Assembly (NCBI GenBank): GCA_030830005.1 | Contig: JAURNV010000021.1 | Location: forward strand, 1 to 52,127 | Direction of reading: 5' to 3' | Source: Flavobacteriaceae bacterium | Lineage (GTDB): Bacteria; Bacteroidota; Bacteroidia; Flavobacteriales; Flavobacteriaceae | Length of the DNA: 52,127 nucleotides | In this document: piece by piece, positions 1 to 8,185 of the stretch | How the letters are laid out: every line of letters starts with the position of its first letter | Numbering within the stretch: position 1 is the first letter of the stretch | The notes under the pieces: generated by a model | Databases searched by the model: none | Told to the model about the DNA's origin: nothing | What the model saw: only the letters and a program-made list of their open reading frames with translations | Translations under genes and position numbers: made by a program

Positions 1-1
1 T

Positions 2-38
2 AAAAAAAGGAGAACCAATTCCTGTGAATCAATTCTCC
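2..38 (-). terminator. Rho-independent terminator of tRNA-Arg
   Basis: Read on the minus strand, GGAGAA and TTCTCC form the base of a 13-bp stem with several G-U pairs in its upper half and an ACAG loop. A run of seven U follows. It lies directly 3' of the tRNA gene and ends its transcript. Confidence 0.8.
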
Positions 39-45
39 GATTGCG

Positions 46-119
46 TGACCTCGGCAGGATTCAAACCTGCAACCTTCTGAGCCGTAATCAGATGCGCTAT
101 TCAGTTGCGCCACGAGGCC
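46..119 (-). tRNA. tRNA-Arg (anticodon ACG)
   Basis: The minus strand folds as a full 74-nt cloverleaf. The acceptor stem is GGCCTCG paired with CGAGGTC, the discriminator is A, and the T-arm contains GGTTTGAATCC. The anticodon stem TCTGA/TCAGA encloses the loop TTACGGC, so the anticodon is ACG. It reads CGU-type arginine codons, probably after A34-to-I34 deamination. No CCA is encoded. It has its own promoter and terminator, so it is a single-gene unit. Confidence 0.95.
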
Positions 120-130
120 TTTTTCGGGTG

Positions 131-161
131 CAAATATATCTTATTTTACTAAGTGAACAAA
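131..161 (-). promoter_or_regulatory. Promoter of tRNA-Arg
   Basis: On the minus strand a -7 box TATATTTG (131-138) is preceded after exactly 19 bp by a -33 element TTTG (158-161), the Bacteroidota primary-sigma consensus. The mature tRNA begins 11 nt downstream of the -7 box. The discriminator GCACCCG resembles those of the rRNA promoters at the other end of the window. Confidence 0.8.
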
Positions 162-216
162 ACTATAAGGCTCGCTTTGTTACATATGTCCTCCACGCAA
201 TTAAAAGCATTTGATT

Positions 217-288
217 TTTGCTAACTTTTGCTAAATCTACTTGTTTTTTGGTAAGGCTTGGTAAGAGTAATTTATTGCCTTTTGCTAA
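217..288. repeat. Five 8-bp direct repeats in helical phase
   Basis: Copies of TTTGCTAA or TTTGGTAA (one CTTGGTAA) start at 217, 227, 247, 257 and 281. The first four have offsets of 10, 20 and 10 bp, so they lie on one face of the helix. They sit in the 242-bp gap between tRNA-Arg and the exchanger gene. No function is known to me; a multimeric regulator site is possible. Confidence 0.5.
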
Positions 289-305
289 TACTCGAAATAT
301 AATTT

Positions 306-320
306 TTTGCATATAGCAAA
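306..320. promoter_or_regulatory. Perfect 15-bp inverted repeat upstream of the exchanger
   Basis: TTTGC, five bases ATATA, then GCAAA form a perfect inverted repeat 43 bp upstream of the exchanger start. It could be an operator. The same arms with a different spacer recur by chance or design over the first rRNA promoter. Confidence 0.35.
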
Positions 321-362
321 GGTACAAAACACTACAGACCGTATCTTCGTTAAAAATTTGGT

Positions 363-1295
363 TTGAGTATACTTTATCTTTTTTGTGGACTTACGGTACT
401 GCTTTTAGGTGGCGAGTGGACGCTAAGATCTGCAGTTGCTACTGCTGTGCGTTGGCGTGTGCCTAAAGTTGTTGTTGGTATGACAATAGTGTCGTTTGCA
501 ACATCTTTACCCGAACTTATTACAAGTATTCGTGCAGCAGTTGAAGGACACCCCGATTTGTCTTTAAGTAACGTTGTAGGCTCAAACATTGCTAACTTGG
601 GTTTTGTGCTGGGTATTATCCTTTTGTTCGGCCGTATCCAAGTTGAAAAAAGTTTTTATCGGTTCGACTGGCCCATAGTTTTCGGTGTTTCGTTAATGCT
701 CTTGTTTTTATTAAGCGATGGTGAAATAAGTTTTTTTGATGGGGTATTATTGCTCTTGCTTTTGGCGCTGGTTATGGTTTATTTAATAAAATTCCAACCC
801 CCTGTGGTTTTGGTTGAAGAATCCGCGCCTAAGGAAACCAAAACGTGGTTGTGGATTATCTCTTTTGCAGGGCTTGGCTCTTTAGGTTTGGCTTTTGGTT
901 CCCAGTGGTTGGTTCAGGGTGCTGTGGGGTTGGCACGTGCTTTTGATGTAAGTGAACGAATTATAGGGATATCAATTGTGTCTATCGGCACAAGTTTACC
1001 AGAGTTAGTTGCTTCTGGCCTGGCATTGGCAAAAAAAGAACAAGGAATTTCAACTGGAAATTTGATTGGCTCAAACCTCTTTAACATTCTTACTGTATTG
1101 GGTATTACTGCCGTTATACACCCACTAAAGTTGATTGATCAACAATTATTGACGTTAGATATTTGGGTAATGATTGGGTTTTCGTTTTTGTTGTTGCCCT
1201 TAGCGTTATTCCCAACACGCTTACAACTTTCGTGGCGCAAAGGGCTTGTTTTATTGACGAGCTATTTTGTATACCTATTAATTACATTATTTTAA
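363..1295 (+). CDS. Calcium/sodium antiporter, CaCA family
   Basis: An integral inner-membrane cation exchanger that would use the sodium (or proton) gradient to expel Ca2+. The 310-aa protein shows the two inverted alpha-repeats that define the family: ATSLPEL near residue 47 and GTSLPEL near residue 208, each followed by a GN(V/L)(V/I)GSN motif. About ten hydrophobic segments are visible. Length fits YrbG-type exchangers. The start is TTG, because an in-frame stop lies only four codons upstream and no ATG is available; no Shine-Dalgarno is seen. It is monocistronic and ends in a bidirectional terminator. The exact ion pair cannot be read from sequence. Confidence 0.9.
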   Translation: MSILYLFCGLTVLLLGGEWTLRSAVATAVRWRVPKVVVGMTIVSFATSLPELITSIRAAVEGHPDLSLSNVVGSNIANLGFVLGIILLFGRIQVEKSFYRFDWPIVFGVSLMLLFLLSDGEISFFDGVLLLLLLALVMVYLIKFQPPVVLVEESAPKETKTWLWIISFAGLGSLGLAFGSQWLVQGAVGLARAFDVSERIIGISIVSIGTSLPELVASGLALAKKEQGISTGNLIGSNLFNILTVLGITAVIHPLKLIDQQLLTLDIWVMIGFSFLLLPLALFPTRLQLSWRKGLVLLTSYFVYLLITLF

Positions 1296-1346
1296 AAAAA
1301 AAACACTTGCCTTTTTATTAAAATAGACAAGTGCTTTATTTTTAAT
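1294..1346. terminator. Bidirectional terminator between exchanger and glnII
   Basis: CACTTG (1304-1309) pairs with CAAGTG (1328-1333). A run of A precedes the stem and a T-rich stretch follows it, so it can end the plus-strand exchanger transcript and the minus-strand glutamine synthetase transcript. Confidence 0.7.
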
Positions 1347-1360
1347 TAAATCAGCTATGC

Positions 1361-2368
1361 TTATATCTTCGCTGATTTTACGGTTTTGATAATACGTGCA
1401 GCAATCTTGTACGGATCTCCGTTAGAAGCAGGACGACGGTCTTCTAACCAACCTTTCCAGCCTTTTTCTACGGTCATAATCGGTATGCGAATTGAAGCGC
1501 CACGGTCAGAAACACCATAACTAAATTCATTTATAGACTGTGTTTCGTGTTCACCTGTAAGGCGCTGATCGTTGTATGCTCCATATACCTCAATGTGTTC
1601 TTTAACCACAGGACGGAAAGCTTCACAGATCTTCTCATATGTTTCTTTAGAACCGCAAGTTCTAAGAGTAGTGTTAGAAAAGTTAGCATGCATTCCTGAC
1701 CCATTCCAGTCAGTAGCACCAAGAGGCTTCGGGTGATAATCAATAGCAAGACCATAGTCTTCAGCCAAACGCTCTAAAAGATAACGCGCAATCCAAATTT
1801 GGTCTCCTGCCTCGGCAGCACCTTTAGCAAATATTTGAAATTCCCACTGTCCTGGAGCAACCTCGCCGTTAGTTCCTTCAACATTTAAACCAGCCTCTAA
1901 ACAAATGTCTAGGTGGCGGTCCATAATTTCACGACCAAAAGAGTTTTTGGCACCAACTGAACAGTAAAATTGCCCTTGTGGCGTTTGATCTTTTGGAAAG
2001 CCTAAGGGTAGATTTGTCTCGGGATCCCAAAGGAAATATTCCTGTTCAAATCCAAACCAAAAATCATCATCATCATCATCAATGGTAGCACGGCCATTTG
2101 ATGGGTGTGCAGTACCGTCAGCATTTAAAACCTCTGTCATTACCAAGTATGCGTTGCTACGAACTGGGTCTGGGTAAATAGCAACAGGTTTTAACAAGCA
2201 GTCAGATGATCCTCCTTCGGCTTGTCTTGTCGAGCTACCATCAAAAGACCACATGTCAACATCCTCAATTTTTCCTGAGAAGTCGCTCACTACTTTTGTT
2301 TTACTACGTAGATTGGCAGTCGGTAGATATCCGTCTAACCAAATGTATTCAAGTTTTGATTTATTCAT
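1361..2368 (-). CDS. glnII: Glutamine synthetase type II (eukaryotic-like)
   Basis: ATP-dependent cytoplasmic amidation of glutamate with ammonium. The 335-aa length and motif set fit GSII rather than the about 470-aa GSI. Visible are the DGSST / GGSSDCLLKP region at residues 43-61, the metal-binding FGFEQEYFL near 105, NGEVAPGQWEFQI near 168, the ATP-site NGSGMHANFS near 222, the TGEHET flap near 272 and RGASIRIP near 290. It is transcribed divergently from the type III enzyme across a shared control region with nitrogen-locus palindromes. An odd feature is a run of six Asp just before FWFGFEQEYF, coded by six identical GAT triplets (2063-2080). Confidence 0.96.
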   Translation of the reverse strand: MNKSKLEYIWLDGYLPTANLRSKTKVVSDFSGKIEDVDMWSFDGSSTRQAEGGSSDCLLKPVAIYPDPVRSNAYLVMTEVLNADGTAHPSNGRATIDDDDDDFWFGFEQEYFLWDPETNLPLGFPKDQTPQGQFYCSVGAKNSFGREIMDRHLDICLEAGLNVEGTNGEVAPGQWEFQIFAKGAAEAGDQIWIARYLLERLAEDYGLAIDYHPKPLGATDWNGSGMHANFSNTTLRTCGSKETYEKICEAFRPVVKEHIEVYGAYNDQRLTGEHETQSINEFSYGVSDRGASIRIPIMTVEKGWKGWLEDRRPASNGDPYKIAARIIKTVKSAKI

Positions 2369-2389
2369 AATTTTTTAATAAGAGATACA

Positions 2390-2397
2390 CAAAAATA
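2390..2397 (-). promoter_or_regulatory. -7 box of glnII
   Basis: On the minus strand TATTTTTG matches TAnnTTTG, placing the start of transcription near 2386, about 18 nt before the ATG. No TTTG -33 element lies at the expected distance; the weaker palindrome at 2410-2429 occupies that position, as expected if an activator replaces the -33 contact. Confidence 0.55.
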
Positions 2398-2409
2398 TAA
2401 TTTTAATGC

Positions 2410-2482
2410 ACCCGTTGAACTTTGAGGGTATTTTTTTATTAACGTATATATTATTTTTATACACCCCCTAATTTTGTGGGGT
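2410..2482. promoter_or_regulatory. Paired palindromic operators between glnII and glnN
   Basis: Two 20-bp imperfect palindromes lie 53 bp apart in otherwise AT-rich DNA: 2410-2429 (ACCC, 12 bp, GGGT) and 2463-2482 (ACCCC, 10 bp, GGGGT). The stronger one closely resembles the element at 14850-14870 upstream of the porin-Amt-PII-Amt operon (CCCCCTAA in the same orientation, then GGGGT). The distances to the glnII -7 box also match those at that operon. The inference is binding sites for a shared nitrogen regulator. Confidence 0.6.
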
Positions 2483-2567
2483 ATTTATTGTGAAAAAAAT
2501 AAAAAATGAACGAATAACACGTAAAATCAAAATATTCTCTTTTTAATATTAGTCTATAGATTTAGTG

Positions 2568-2575
2568 TATATTTG
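2568..2575 (+). promoter_or_regulatory. -7 box of glnN
   Basis: TATATTTG matches TAnnTTTG exactly and lies 25 bp upstream of the glnN ATG. No clear -33 TTTG is present. The strong palindrome at 2463-2482 is about 100-115 bp upstream of the predicted start site. Confidence 0.6.
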
Positions 2576-2600
2576 TTAACCACCTTAACACCTTAATATC

Positions 2601-4787
2601 ATGAACAAACTTCGCTTTCAAGCTATTCGGGATGCGGTGAATCGCCAACCGAATACATTCTACTCTGACCAAAAAAAATCAACCCTCTTTGCAAGTCATG
2701 TTTTTACTAAGAAGGCGATGCGTACTTTTCTTACAAAACAGGCCTACAGCGAAGTTGTAGAAGCCATTGAGAAGGGTTCTAAAATTAATCGTTCTGTAGC
2801 TGACCACGTTGCAGCTTCAATGAAAGATTGGGCAACTTCTATGGGTGCTACTCATTATACGCATTGGTTTCAGCCTTTAACTGGTGCTACCGCTGAAAAG
2901 CATGACGCCTTTTTTGATATAGATAGTAATGGTGATAGTTTAGAGTATTTTGATGGTTCTCAACTAGTGCAACAAGAGCCAGACGCTTCAAGTTTTCCTA
3001 GTGGAGGGATTCGTAATACTTTTGAAGCAAGAGGCTATACCGCTTGGGATCCTTCTTCACCAGCTTTTATTTATGGGAGTACGCTTTGTATTCCTACAAT
3101 TTTTGTTTCGTACACCGGTCAAGCTTTAGACAACAAAACTCCTTTGCTTAGAGCATTGAGTGCTGTTGACCAAGCTGCAACTCAAGTGGCTAAGTTTTTT
3201 GATAAAAATGTAACTCATGTTCAAGCAACATTGGGTTGGGAGCAAGAGTATTTCTTGGTCGATAAAGCATTGGCTTCATCACGCCCTGATATTATGCTAA
3301 CGGGTCGTACCCTTGTAGGACATAAGCCGCCAAAAGGACAGCAACTTGACGATCACTATTTTGGTTCTATTCCTTCACGCGCAATCAATTTTATGCGCGA
3401 GTTAGAGTATGAGTCCATGAGGTTAGGCATTCCGGTTAAAACACGTCATAACGAAGTGGCACCCAACCAATTTGAATTGGCACCTATTTTTGAAGAGGCA
3501 AATCTTGCCGTTGACCATAATGCCTTGCTTATGGATATCATGGGGAAGATTGCTAGTAAACATCATTTTAAAATTTTGTTACACGAAAAGCCCTTTTCTG
3601 GTATAAATGGTTCTGGGAAACACAATAACTGGTCGTTGCAAACCAATACAGGTGTAAATCTATTAAGCCCTGGAAAAACACCAATGAGTAATTTGCAATT
3701 TTTAACCTTTTTTATAACAACCATTAAAGCGGTTCAGAATTTTGAATCTTTGGTGCGCTCATCTGTTGCAAGTGCCGGGAATGATCATCGTTTGGGAGCT
3801 AATGAAGCACCACCAGCAATTATTTCGGTATTTATTGGTACTCAGCTTTCAAAAGTATTAGAGGACTTGAAACATGTTTCTAAAGGCAAACTTTCTCCAC
3901 AAGAGAAAACGGATTTAAAGCTTAATGTTGTTGGTAAAATCCCTGATGTTCTATTGGACAATACAGATAGAAACCGCACTTCGCCATTTGCCTTTACGGG
4001 AAATAAATTTGAATTTCGAGCAGTAGGGTCAAATCAAAACTGTGCTATTCCAATGACGGTCCTTAATACCATAGTTGCCAAGCAGTTAAAAGACTTTAAG
4101 AATGAAGTTGATAAGCTCATCAAAACAAAAAAATTGAAAAAAGATGATGCAATTTTTAACGTGCTTCGTGAGTATGTCAAAACAACAAAAAATATTCTTT
4201 TCGATGGCGACGGTTACAGCGAGTCATGGCAAAAAGAAGCCTCACGACGCGGATTATCTAACCTAAAAACTGCTCCAGAAGCACTTTCGGTTTGGGTTAA
4301 AGACGCTGTTATTGAGTTATTTGATAGTATGGGGGTAATGAATCCCATTGAACAAAAAGCCCGTTATGAAATCCAGCTTGAGCAATACATTCAGTGTGTG
4401 GAAATAGAAAGTCTCGTGCTTGAAAATATTGTAAACAACCAAATTCTTCCTACTGCATTTAGGTATCAACATATGTTGATTGAAAATGTCAACGGATTAA
4501 AACAAATTTATGGCGATGATTTTTCAAAGCATGCTCCCGTTGCTATGGAAACTATTGAAAAAATCAGTGCACTAAGCGGCTCTTTGACATCGTTTTGTTC
4601 AGCGCTTTCAAAAGCTAGGACAAAAGCAAATAGCATGAGCATTATAGAGGATAGCGCACAGATGTACGCTAAAAATGTTTTGCCATTATTTTTAAACATT
4701 CGTGAGGCTGCAGATGGACTGGAACTTATCGTTGATGATGCAACCTGGCCGCTGGCAAAATATCGCGAACTTTTATTCTTACGTTAA
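2601..4787 (+). CDS. glnN: Glutamine synthetase type III
   Basis: The large (728 aa) dodecameric glutamine synthetase family typical of Bacteroidota and some cyanobacteria. A GSIII-specific N-terminal domain (about residues 1-170, with THWFQPLTG) precedes the catalytic core. The core contains WEQEYFLVD near 212, the metal and glutamate site RHNEVAPNQFELAP near 276, the ATP-site INGSGKHNNWS near 336 and NDHRLGANEAPP near 393. A long helical C-terminal domain follows. The stop is 2 nt from the next start, so it heads an operon with nucleotide-synthesis genes. A genome with both GSII and GSIII can deploy them under different nitrogen conditions. Confidence 0.96.
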   Translation: MNKLRFQAIRDAVNRQPNTFYSDQKKSTLFASHVFTKKAMRTFLTKQAYSEVVEAIEKGSKINRSVADHVAASMKDWATSMGATHYTHWFQPLTGATAEKHDAFFDIDSNGDSLEYFDGSQLVQQEPDASSFPSGGIRNTFEARGYTAWDPSSPAFIYGSTLCIPTIFVSYTGQALDNKTPLLRALSAVDQAATQVAKFFDKNVTHVQATLGWEQEYFLVDKALASSRPDIMLTGRTLVGHKPPKGQQLDDHYFGSIPSRAINFMRELEYESMRLGIPVKTRHNEVAPNQFELAPIFEEANLAVDHNALLMDIMGKIASKHHFKILLHEKPFSGINGSGKHNNWSLQTNTGVNLLSPGKTPMSNLQFLTFFITTIKAVQNFESLVRSSVASAGNDHRLGANEAPPAIISVFIGTQLSKVLEDLKHVSKGKLSPQEKTDLKLNVVGKIPDVLLDNTDRNRTSPFAFTGNKFEFRAVGSNQNCAIPMTVLNTIVAKQLKDFKNEVDKLIKTKKLKKDDAIFNVLREYVKTTKNILFDGDGYSESWQKEASRRGLSNLKTAPEALSVWVKDAVIELFDSMGVMNPIEQKARYEIQLEQYIQCVEIESLVLENIVNNQILPTAFRYQHMLIENVNGLKQIYGDDFSKHAPVAMETIEKISALSGSLTSFCSALSKARTKANSMSIIEDSAQMYAKNVLPLFLNIREAADGLELIVDDATWPLAKYRELLFLR

Positions 4788-4789
4788 CT

Positions 4790-5974
4790 ATGTCCAACAA
4801 TCCTTTAAACGAGCGCTACCAAATGCGTGGCGTTTCTGCCGATAAAGAAGATGTACACGCTGCAATTAAACATATAGATAAGGGGCTTTTCCCTAAAGCA
4901 TTTTGTAAAATAGTACCCGACTATCTCACTCATGATGAAGATTATTGCCTTGTAATGCACGCAGATGGGGCAGGAACGAAGTCTTCTTTGGCGTATATGT
5001 ATTGGAAAAAAACAGGTGATTTGTCTGTTTGGAAAGGGATCGCTCAAGATGCATTGATTATGAATCTTGACGATTTATTGTGTGTGGGTGCTGTTGATGA
5101 TATCCTTATTTCCTCTACCATTGGACGCAATAAAAACCTAATTCCTGGTGAAGTCATTAAGGCATTAATTGAAGGGACTCAAGAATTGGTTGACGAACTC
5201 AATGCGCAAGGCATGAAACTTACCTTGACAGGTGGTGAGACAGCAGATGTTGGCGATTTGGTTCGTACCGTTATTGTTGACTCCACTGTTACCGCACGCC
5301 TTAAACGAGATGCTGTTATCGATAATGCAAACATTCAAGCTGGTGATGTTGTTGTAGGTTTGGCCTCTTTTGGGCAGGCAACTTATGAATCTCATTATAA
5401 TGGCGGTATGGGGAGTAATGGACTTACTTCGGCTAGACACGATGTTTTTCACAAGTCTTTATCCATTGAGTTTCCTGAAAGTTTTGACCCACAAGTTCCC
5501 GAAAATTTGATTTATACAGGGTCTAAAAAATTATTGGATAGGGTAGAGGGTGTTCCCTTAGATGCTGGAAAATTAGTCCTGTCCCCAACGCGCACCTATG
5601 CTCCCGTAATGAAAACAATTCTTTCTGAGTTAGGTAGTTCTGCAATCCATGGGGCAGTTCATTGTAGCGGGGGTGCTCAAACCAAAGTGCTTCATTTTAT
5701 TGATAATGGACATATTATCAAGGATAACATGTTTCCAATACCACCCCTCTTTGAAATGATTCAAGCAGAGTCCAATACTGACTGGCGTGAAATGTATAAG
5801 GTTTTTAACATGGGACATCGTTTAGAATTATATGTATCTCCTAGGTACGCTGAACAAATTATAAGTGTTGCAAATTCTTTTAATATCGATGCCCAAATTA
5901 TTGGAAGAGTTGAAGAAAATCCAATTAAAAAACTTACATTAACAACGCCAAATGGAATTTTTGAATATGCGTAA
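4790..5974 (+). CDS. purM: PurM-like phosphoribosylformylglycinamidine cyclo-ligase (AIR synthase)
   Basis: Probable ATP-dependent ring closure of FGAM to aminoimidazole ribotide in purine synthesis. The PurM/PurL superfamily signatures are present: HADGAGTKSSLAY near residue 57 (canonical DGVGTK) and GGETADVGD near 147 (canonical GGETAEMP). At 394 aa it is longer than the usual about 345 aa and lacks the usual N-terminal YADAGVD segment, so it belongs to the divergent AIR-synthase-related branch found in Bacteroidota. Its start lies 2 nt after glnN, whose product supplies glutamine for purine synthesis. Family membership is firm; the exact reaction is an inference. Confidence 0.8.
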   Translation: MSNNPLNERYQMRGVSADKEDVHAAIKHIDKGLFPKAFCKIVPDYLTHDEDYCLVMHADGAGTKSSLAYMYWKKTGDLSVWKGIAQDALIMNLDDLLCVGAVDDILISSTIGRNKNLIPGEVIKALIEGTQELVDELNAQGMKLTLTGGETADVGDLVRTVIVDSTVTARLKRDAVIDNANIQAGDVVVGLASFGQATYESHYNGGMGSNGLTSARHDVFHKSLSIEFPESFDPQVPENLIYTGSKKLLDRVEGVPLDAGKLVLSPTRTYAPVMKTILSELGSSAIHGAVHCSGGAQTKVLHFIDNGHIIKDNMFPIPPLFEMIQAESNTDWREMYKVFNMGHRLELYVSPRYAEQIISVANSFNIDAQIIGRVEENPIKKLTLTTPNGIFEYA

Positions 5975-6566
5975 GCCATTGTATTGCTGTCTTCTTTTTA
6001 TAGGGTTATCATCCTTTTCTCAACAAGGGGAAGACTTATTTACTTTACTTAATGAAGCTAATGATACGCCACAGCTATTGCCAGAGCGCATGTTGATAAC
6101 GCAAAAGCTCCTTTGGGGTAACAAGGGGGTATTAAGAAAAATGGGTGTTGCACCACTAAATATGGAGCAAAGACAGAAGGAGTTAAAATTACGCCGCACA
6201 ATGCTCACAACACATCAAGTGTTAGGGTACGCAACACTCGCAGCTATGATAGCACAAGGAATTATTGGAGGAAAGTTATACAATGGAGATTATGAGCTTT
6301 ATGACTTGCATAAGGACATGGCGACTGTAGTGAATGTAGGATATTTTACAACAGCCGGGCTATCTCTTTTTGCACCTCCGCCATTAATTAACAAAAAAAT
6401 TAAAGGGTTTAGTTCTGCTAAAGCCCATAAAACTTTAGCAACAGTGCATTTGTCGGCAATGGTTGCCACAAACATTTATAAAGATAAAAACAAAAAAATT
6501 CATAAAGCAGCAGCATACACAGCTTTTGGAAGTTATGCTATGGCAGTTTTGGTTTTTAAGTTCTAA
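5967..6566 (+). CDS. Predicted four-TM membrane protein, cytochrome b561-like
   Basis: Not a family I can name with certainty. From the chosen ATG (8 nt overlap with purM) the 199-aa product begins with a signal peptide ending near SFSQQ. Four hydrophobic segments follow at about 82-103, 115-137, 152-170 and 178-199. Each carries a histidine at its start (HQVLGY, HKDMAT, AHKTLATVH, HKAAAY), a layout expected of a di-heme b561-type electron carrier. The next gene encodes a YceI-like protein, and in Escherichia coli yceI is paired with a b561 gene. Translation from an ATG 15 nt earlier is possible but would spoil the signal peptide. Confidence 0.5.
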   Translation: MRKPLYCCLLFIGLSSFSQQGEDLFTLLNEANDTPQLLPERMLITQKLLWGNKGVLRKMGVAPLNMEQRQKELKLRRTMLTTHQVLGYATLAAMIAQGIIGGKLYNGDYELYDLHKDMATVVNVGYFTTAGLSLFAPPPLINKKIKGFSSAKAHKTLATVHLSAMVATNIYKDKNKKIHKAAAYTAFGSYAMAVLVFKF

Positions 6567-6567
6567 T

Positions 6568-7101
6568 ATGAAAAAGACGGTTCTGTTATTTTTTTTCGCA
6601 AATGCCTTTTTACACGCGCAGCAGCTTCGAGTAGACACCTCTAAATCTTTTATTTCTTATGAAGCCTCTCACCCTGTGCATGATTGGTCTGGCACTTCAG
6701 AAGAGGTGCAAGGTGTAGTTGTCGTTGAAGATAATGTGCCTTCTCGTATCGCTATTGTTGCTTCTGTCGCCTCATTTAACTCCAAAAACAGTAACAGGGA
6801 TGCACATGCAGTAGAAGTATTAGAGGCATTATTGTTTCCACAAGTTTCTTTTTACTCCGATGCCATCACATTTGACGACAAGGAGCTTAAACTTTCAGGT
6901 GAATTGAATTTTCATGGAGTTCCCTTGCCACTTGACGTTTCCTCATATTGGACTTCAAATGAGGATCATTGGGTGTTGGAAGGAAATTTTGAGATCCAAC
7001 CCTCACTGTTTGGTATTAAGCTTCCCTCTTTTATGTTGGTAAAAATGCGTGATCTTCTCAGTGTTCGCTTTCGGTTGGAGTTGCGTACCTTTGTGCCATA
7101 G
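6568..7101 (+). CDS. YceI-like periplasmic lipid-binding protein
   Basis: The 177-aa product has a signal peptide (MKKTVLLFFFANAFLHA) followed by the YceI beta-barrel pattern: VDTSKSFISYEASHPVHDWSG, VASFNSKNSNRDAHAVE, then LSGELNFHGVPLPL. YceI proteins bind isoprenoid quinones or lipids in an elongated barrel. The ATG chosen lies 1 nt after the preceding stop. Earlier in-frame codons overlap the upstream gene and would bury the signal peptide. Coupling with the membrane protein upstream suggests a redox or lipid-handling pair in the envelope. Confidence 0.75.
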   Translation: MKKTVLLFFFANAFLHAQQLRVDTSKSFISYEASHPVHDWSGTSEEVQGVVVVEDNVPSRIAIVASVASFNSKNSNRDAHAVEVLEALLFPQVSFYSDAITFDDKELKLSGELNFHGVPLPLDVSSYWTSNEDHWVLEGNFEIQPSLFGIKLPSFMLVKMRDLLSVRFRLELRTFVP

Positions 7102-7104
7102 GTT

Positions 7105-8184
7105 ATGTTACAGGAAAAACTCGAAATTGTAAAACAGCGCTACAGTGAGGTTGCTGACCTTATTATTCAGCCTGATATTATTGCGGATCAAAAACGTTAT
7201 GTTTCCCTAAATCGTGAATATAAGGAACTGAGTGCTTTGATGGAAAAACGATCGGAATACCTGACTGTTCTGAGCAATAAAAGCGAAGCACAAGAGCTCG
7301 TCTCAGTTGAAAAAGACCCCGAGATGTTAGTTATGGCAAAAGAAGAACTCGAAGAATCTTCCCAAAAGCTTACATCTCTAGAAGAGGAAATTCGTTTTAT
7401 GTTGATTCCAAAAGACCCTGAAGATGCTAAAAATGTAATGATGGAATTACGTGCTGGAACAGGGGGTGATGAAGCAAGTATTTTTGCTGGAGACTTGTAT
7501 CGAATGTATACCAAATACTGTGAAACCAAAGGCTGGAAGGTTAGTGTGGTTGATATGAGTGAGGGTACTTCAGGAGGGTTTAAAGAAATAATCCTTGAAG
7601 TTAGTGGTGAAAACGTTTACGGAACTCTTAAATTTGAATCAGGTGTACATCGTGTACAACGTGTGCCTCAAACCGAAACCCAAGGAAGGGTGCACACTTC
7701 TGCGGCTACTGTTATGGTGCTCCCTGAAGCTGAAGAGTTTGATGTTGAATTAGATATGTCAGAGATTAGGATTGAGAGAACTACCTCAACCGGACCTGGT
7801 GGGCAGTCTGTTAATACTACATATTCTGCTATTAAGTTGCACCATGAACCTACTGGCATGATTGTAAGTTGTCAAGACCAAAAATCATCACACAAAAACT
7901 TAGAAAAGGCTTTGAAGGTGTTGCGTTCTAGATTGTATGACATGGAACTTGCCAAAAAGCAAGCTGCAGATTCTGAAAAGAGAAAAAGTATGGTTTCTTC
8001 TGGTGATCGTTCGGCAAAAATTAGAACCTATAACTACCCACAAGGACGCGTTACAGATCATCGAATTGGACTAACATTGTACGATTTGCAGAACATTATC
8101 AACGGCGATATTCAAAAACTTATTGATGAAATGCAGTTGTATCAAAATACGGAAAAACTAAAATTTTCAGACGAACTTATTTGA
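7105..8184 (+). CDS. prfA: Peptide chain release factor 1
   Basis: Recognises UAA and UAG in the ribosomal A site and triggers peptide release. The 359-aa length is standard. The catalytic GGQ lies in [13 protein letters not shown] near residue 230. [12 protein letters not shown] and the codon-recognition domain precede it, and the C-terminal [14 protein letters not shown] is diagnostic of RF1/RF2; the absence of an internal frameshift points to RF1. It lies 3 nt after the YceI-like gene and 1 nt before pyrF. Confidence 0.97.
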   Translation: MLQEKLEIVKQRYSEVADLIIQPDIIADQKRYVSLNREYKELSALMEKRSEYLTVLSNKSEAQELVSVEKDPEMLVMAKEELEESSQKLTSLEEEIRFMLIPKDPEDAKNVMMELRAGTGGDEASIFAGDLYRMYTKYCETKGWKVSVVDMSEGTSGGFKEIILEVSGENVYGTLKFESGVHRVQRVPQTETQGRVHTSAATVMVLPEAEEFDVELDMSEIRIERTTSTGPGGQSVNTTYSAIKLHHEPTGMIVSCQDQKSSHKNLEKALKVLRSRLYDMELAKKQAADSEKRKSMVSSGDRSAKIRTYNYPQGRVTDHRIGLTLYDLQNIINGDIQKLIDEMQLYQNTEKLKFSDELI

Positions 8185-8185
8185 C

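Noticed and set aside
46-119. tRNA-Arg as an attachment site for an integrated element
   Set aside because: No integrase, no second copy of the tRNA 3' end and no base-composition break are seen; the neighbouring genes are ordinary.
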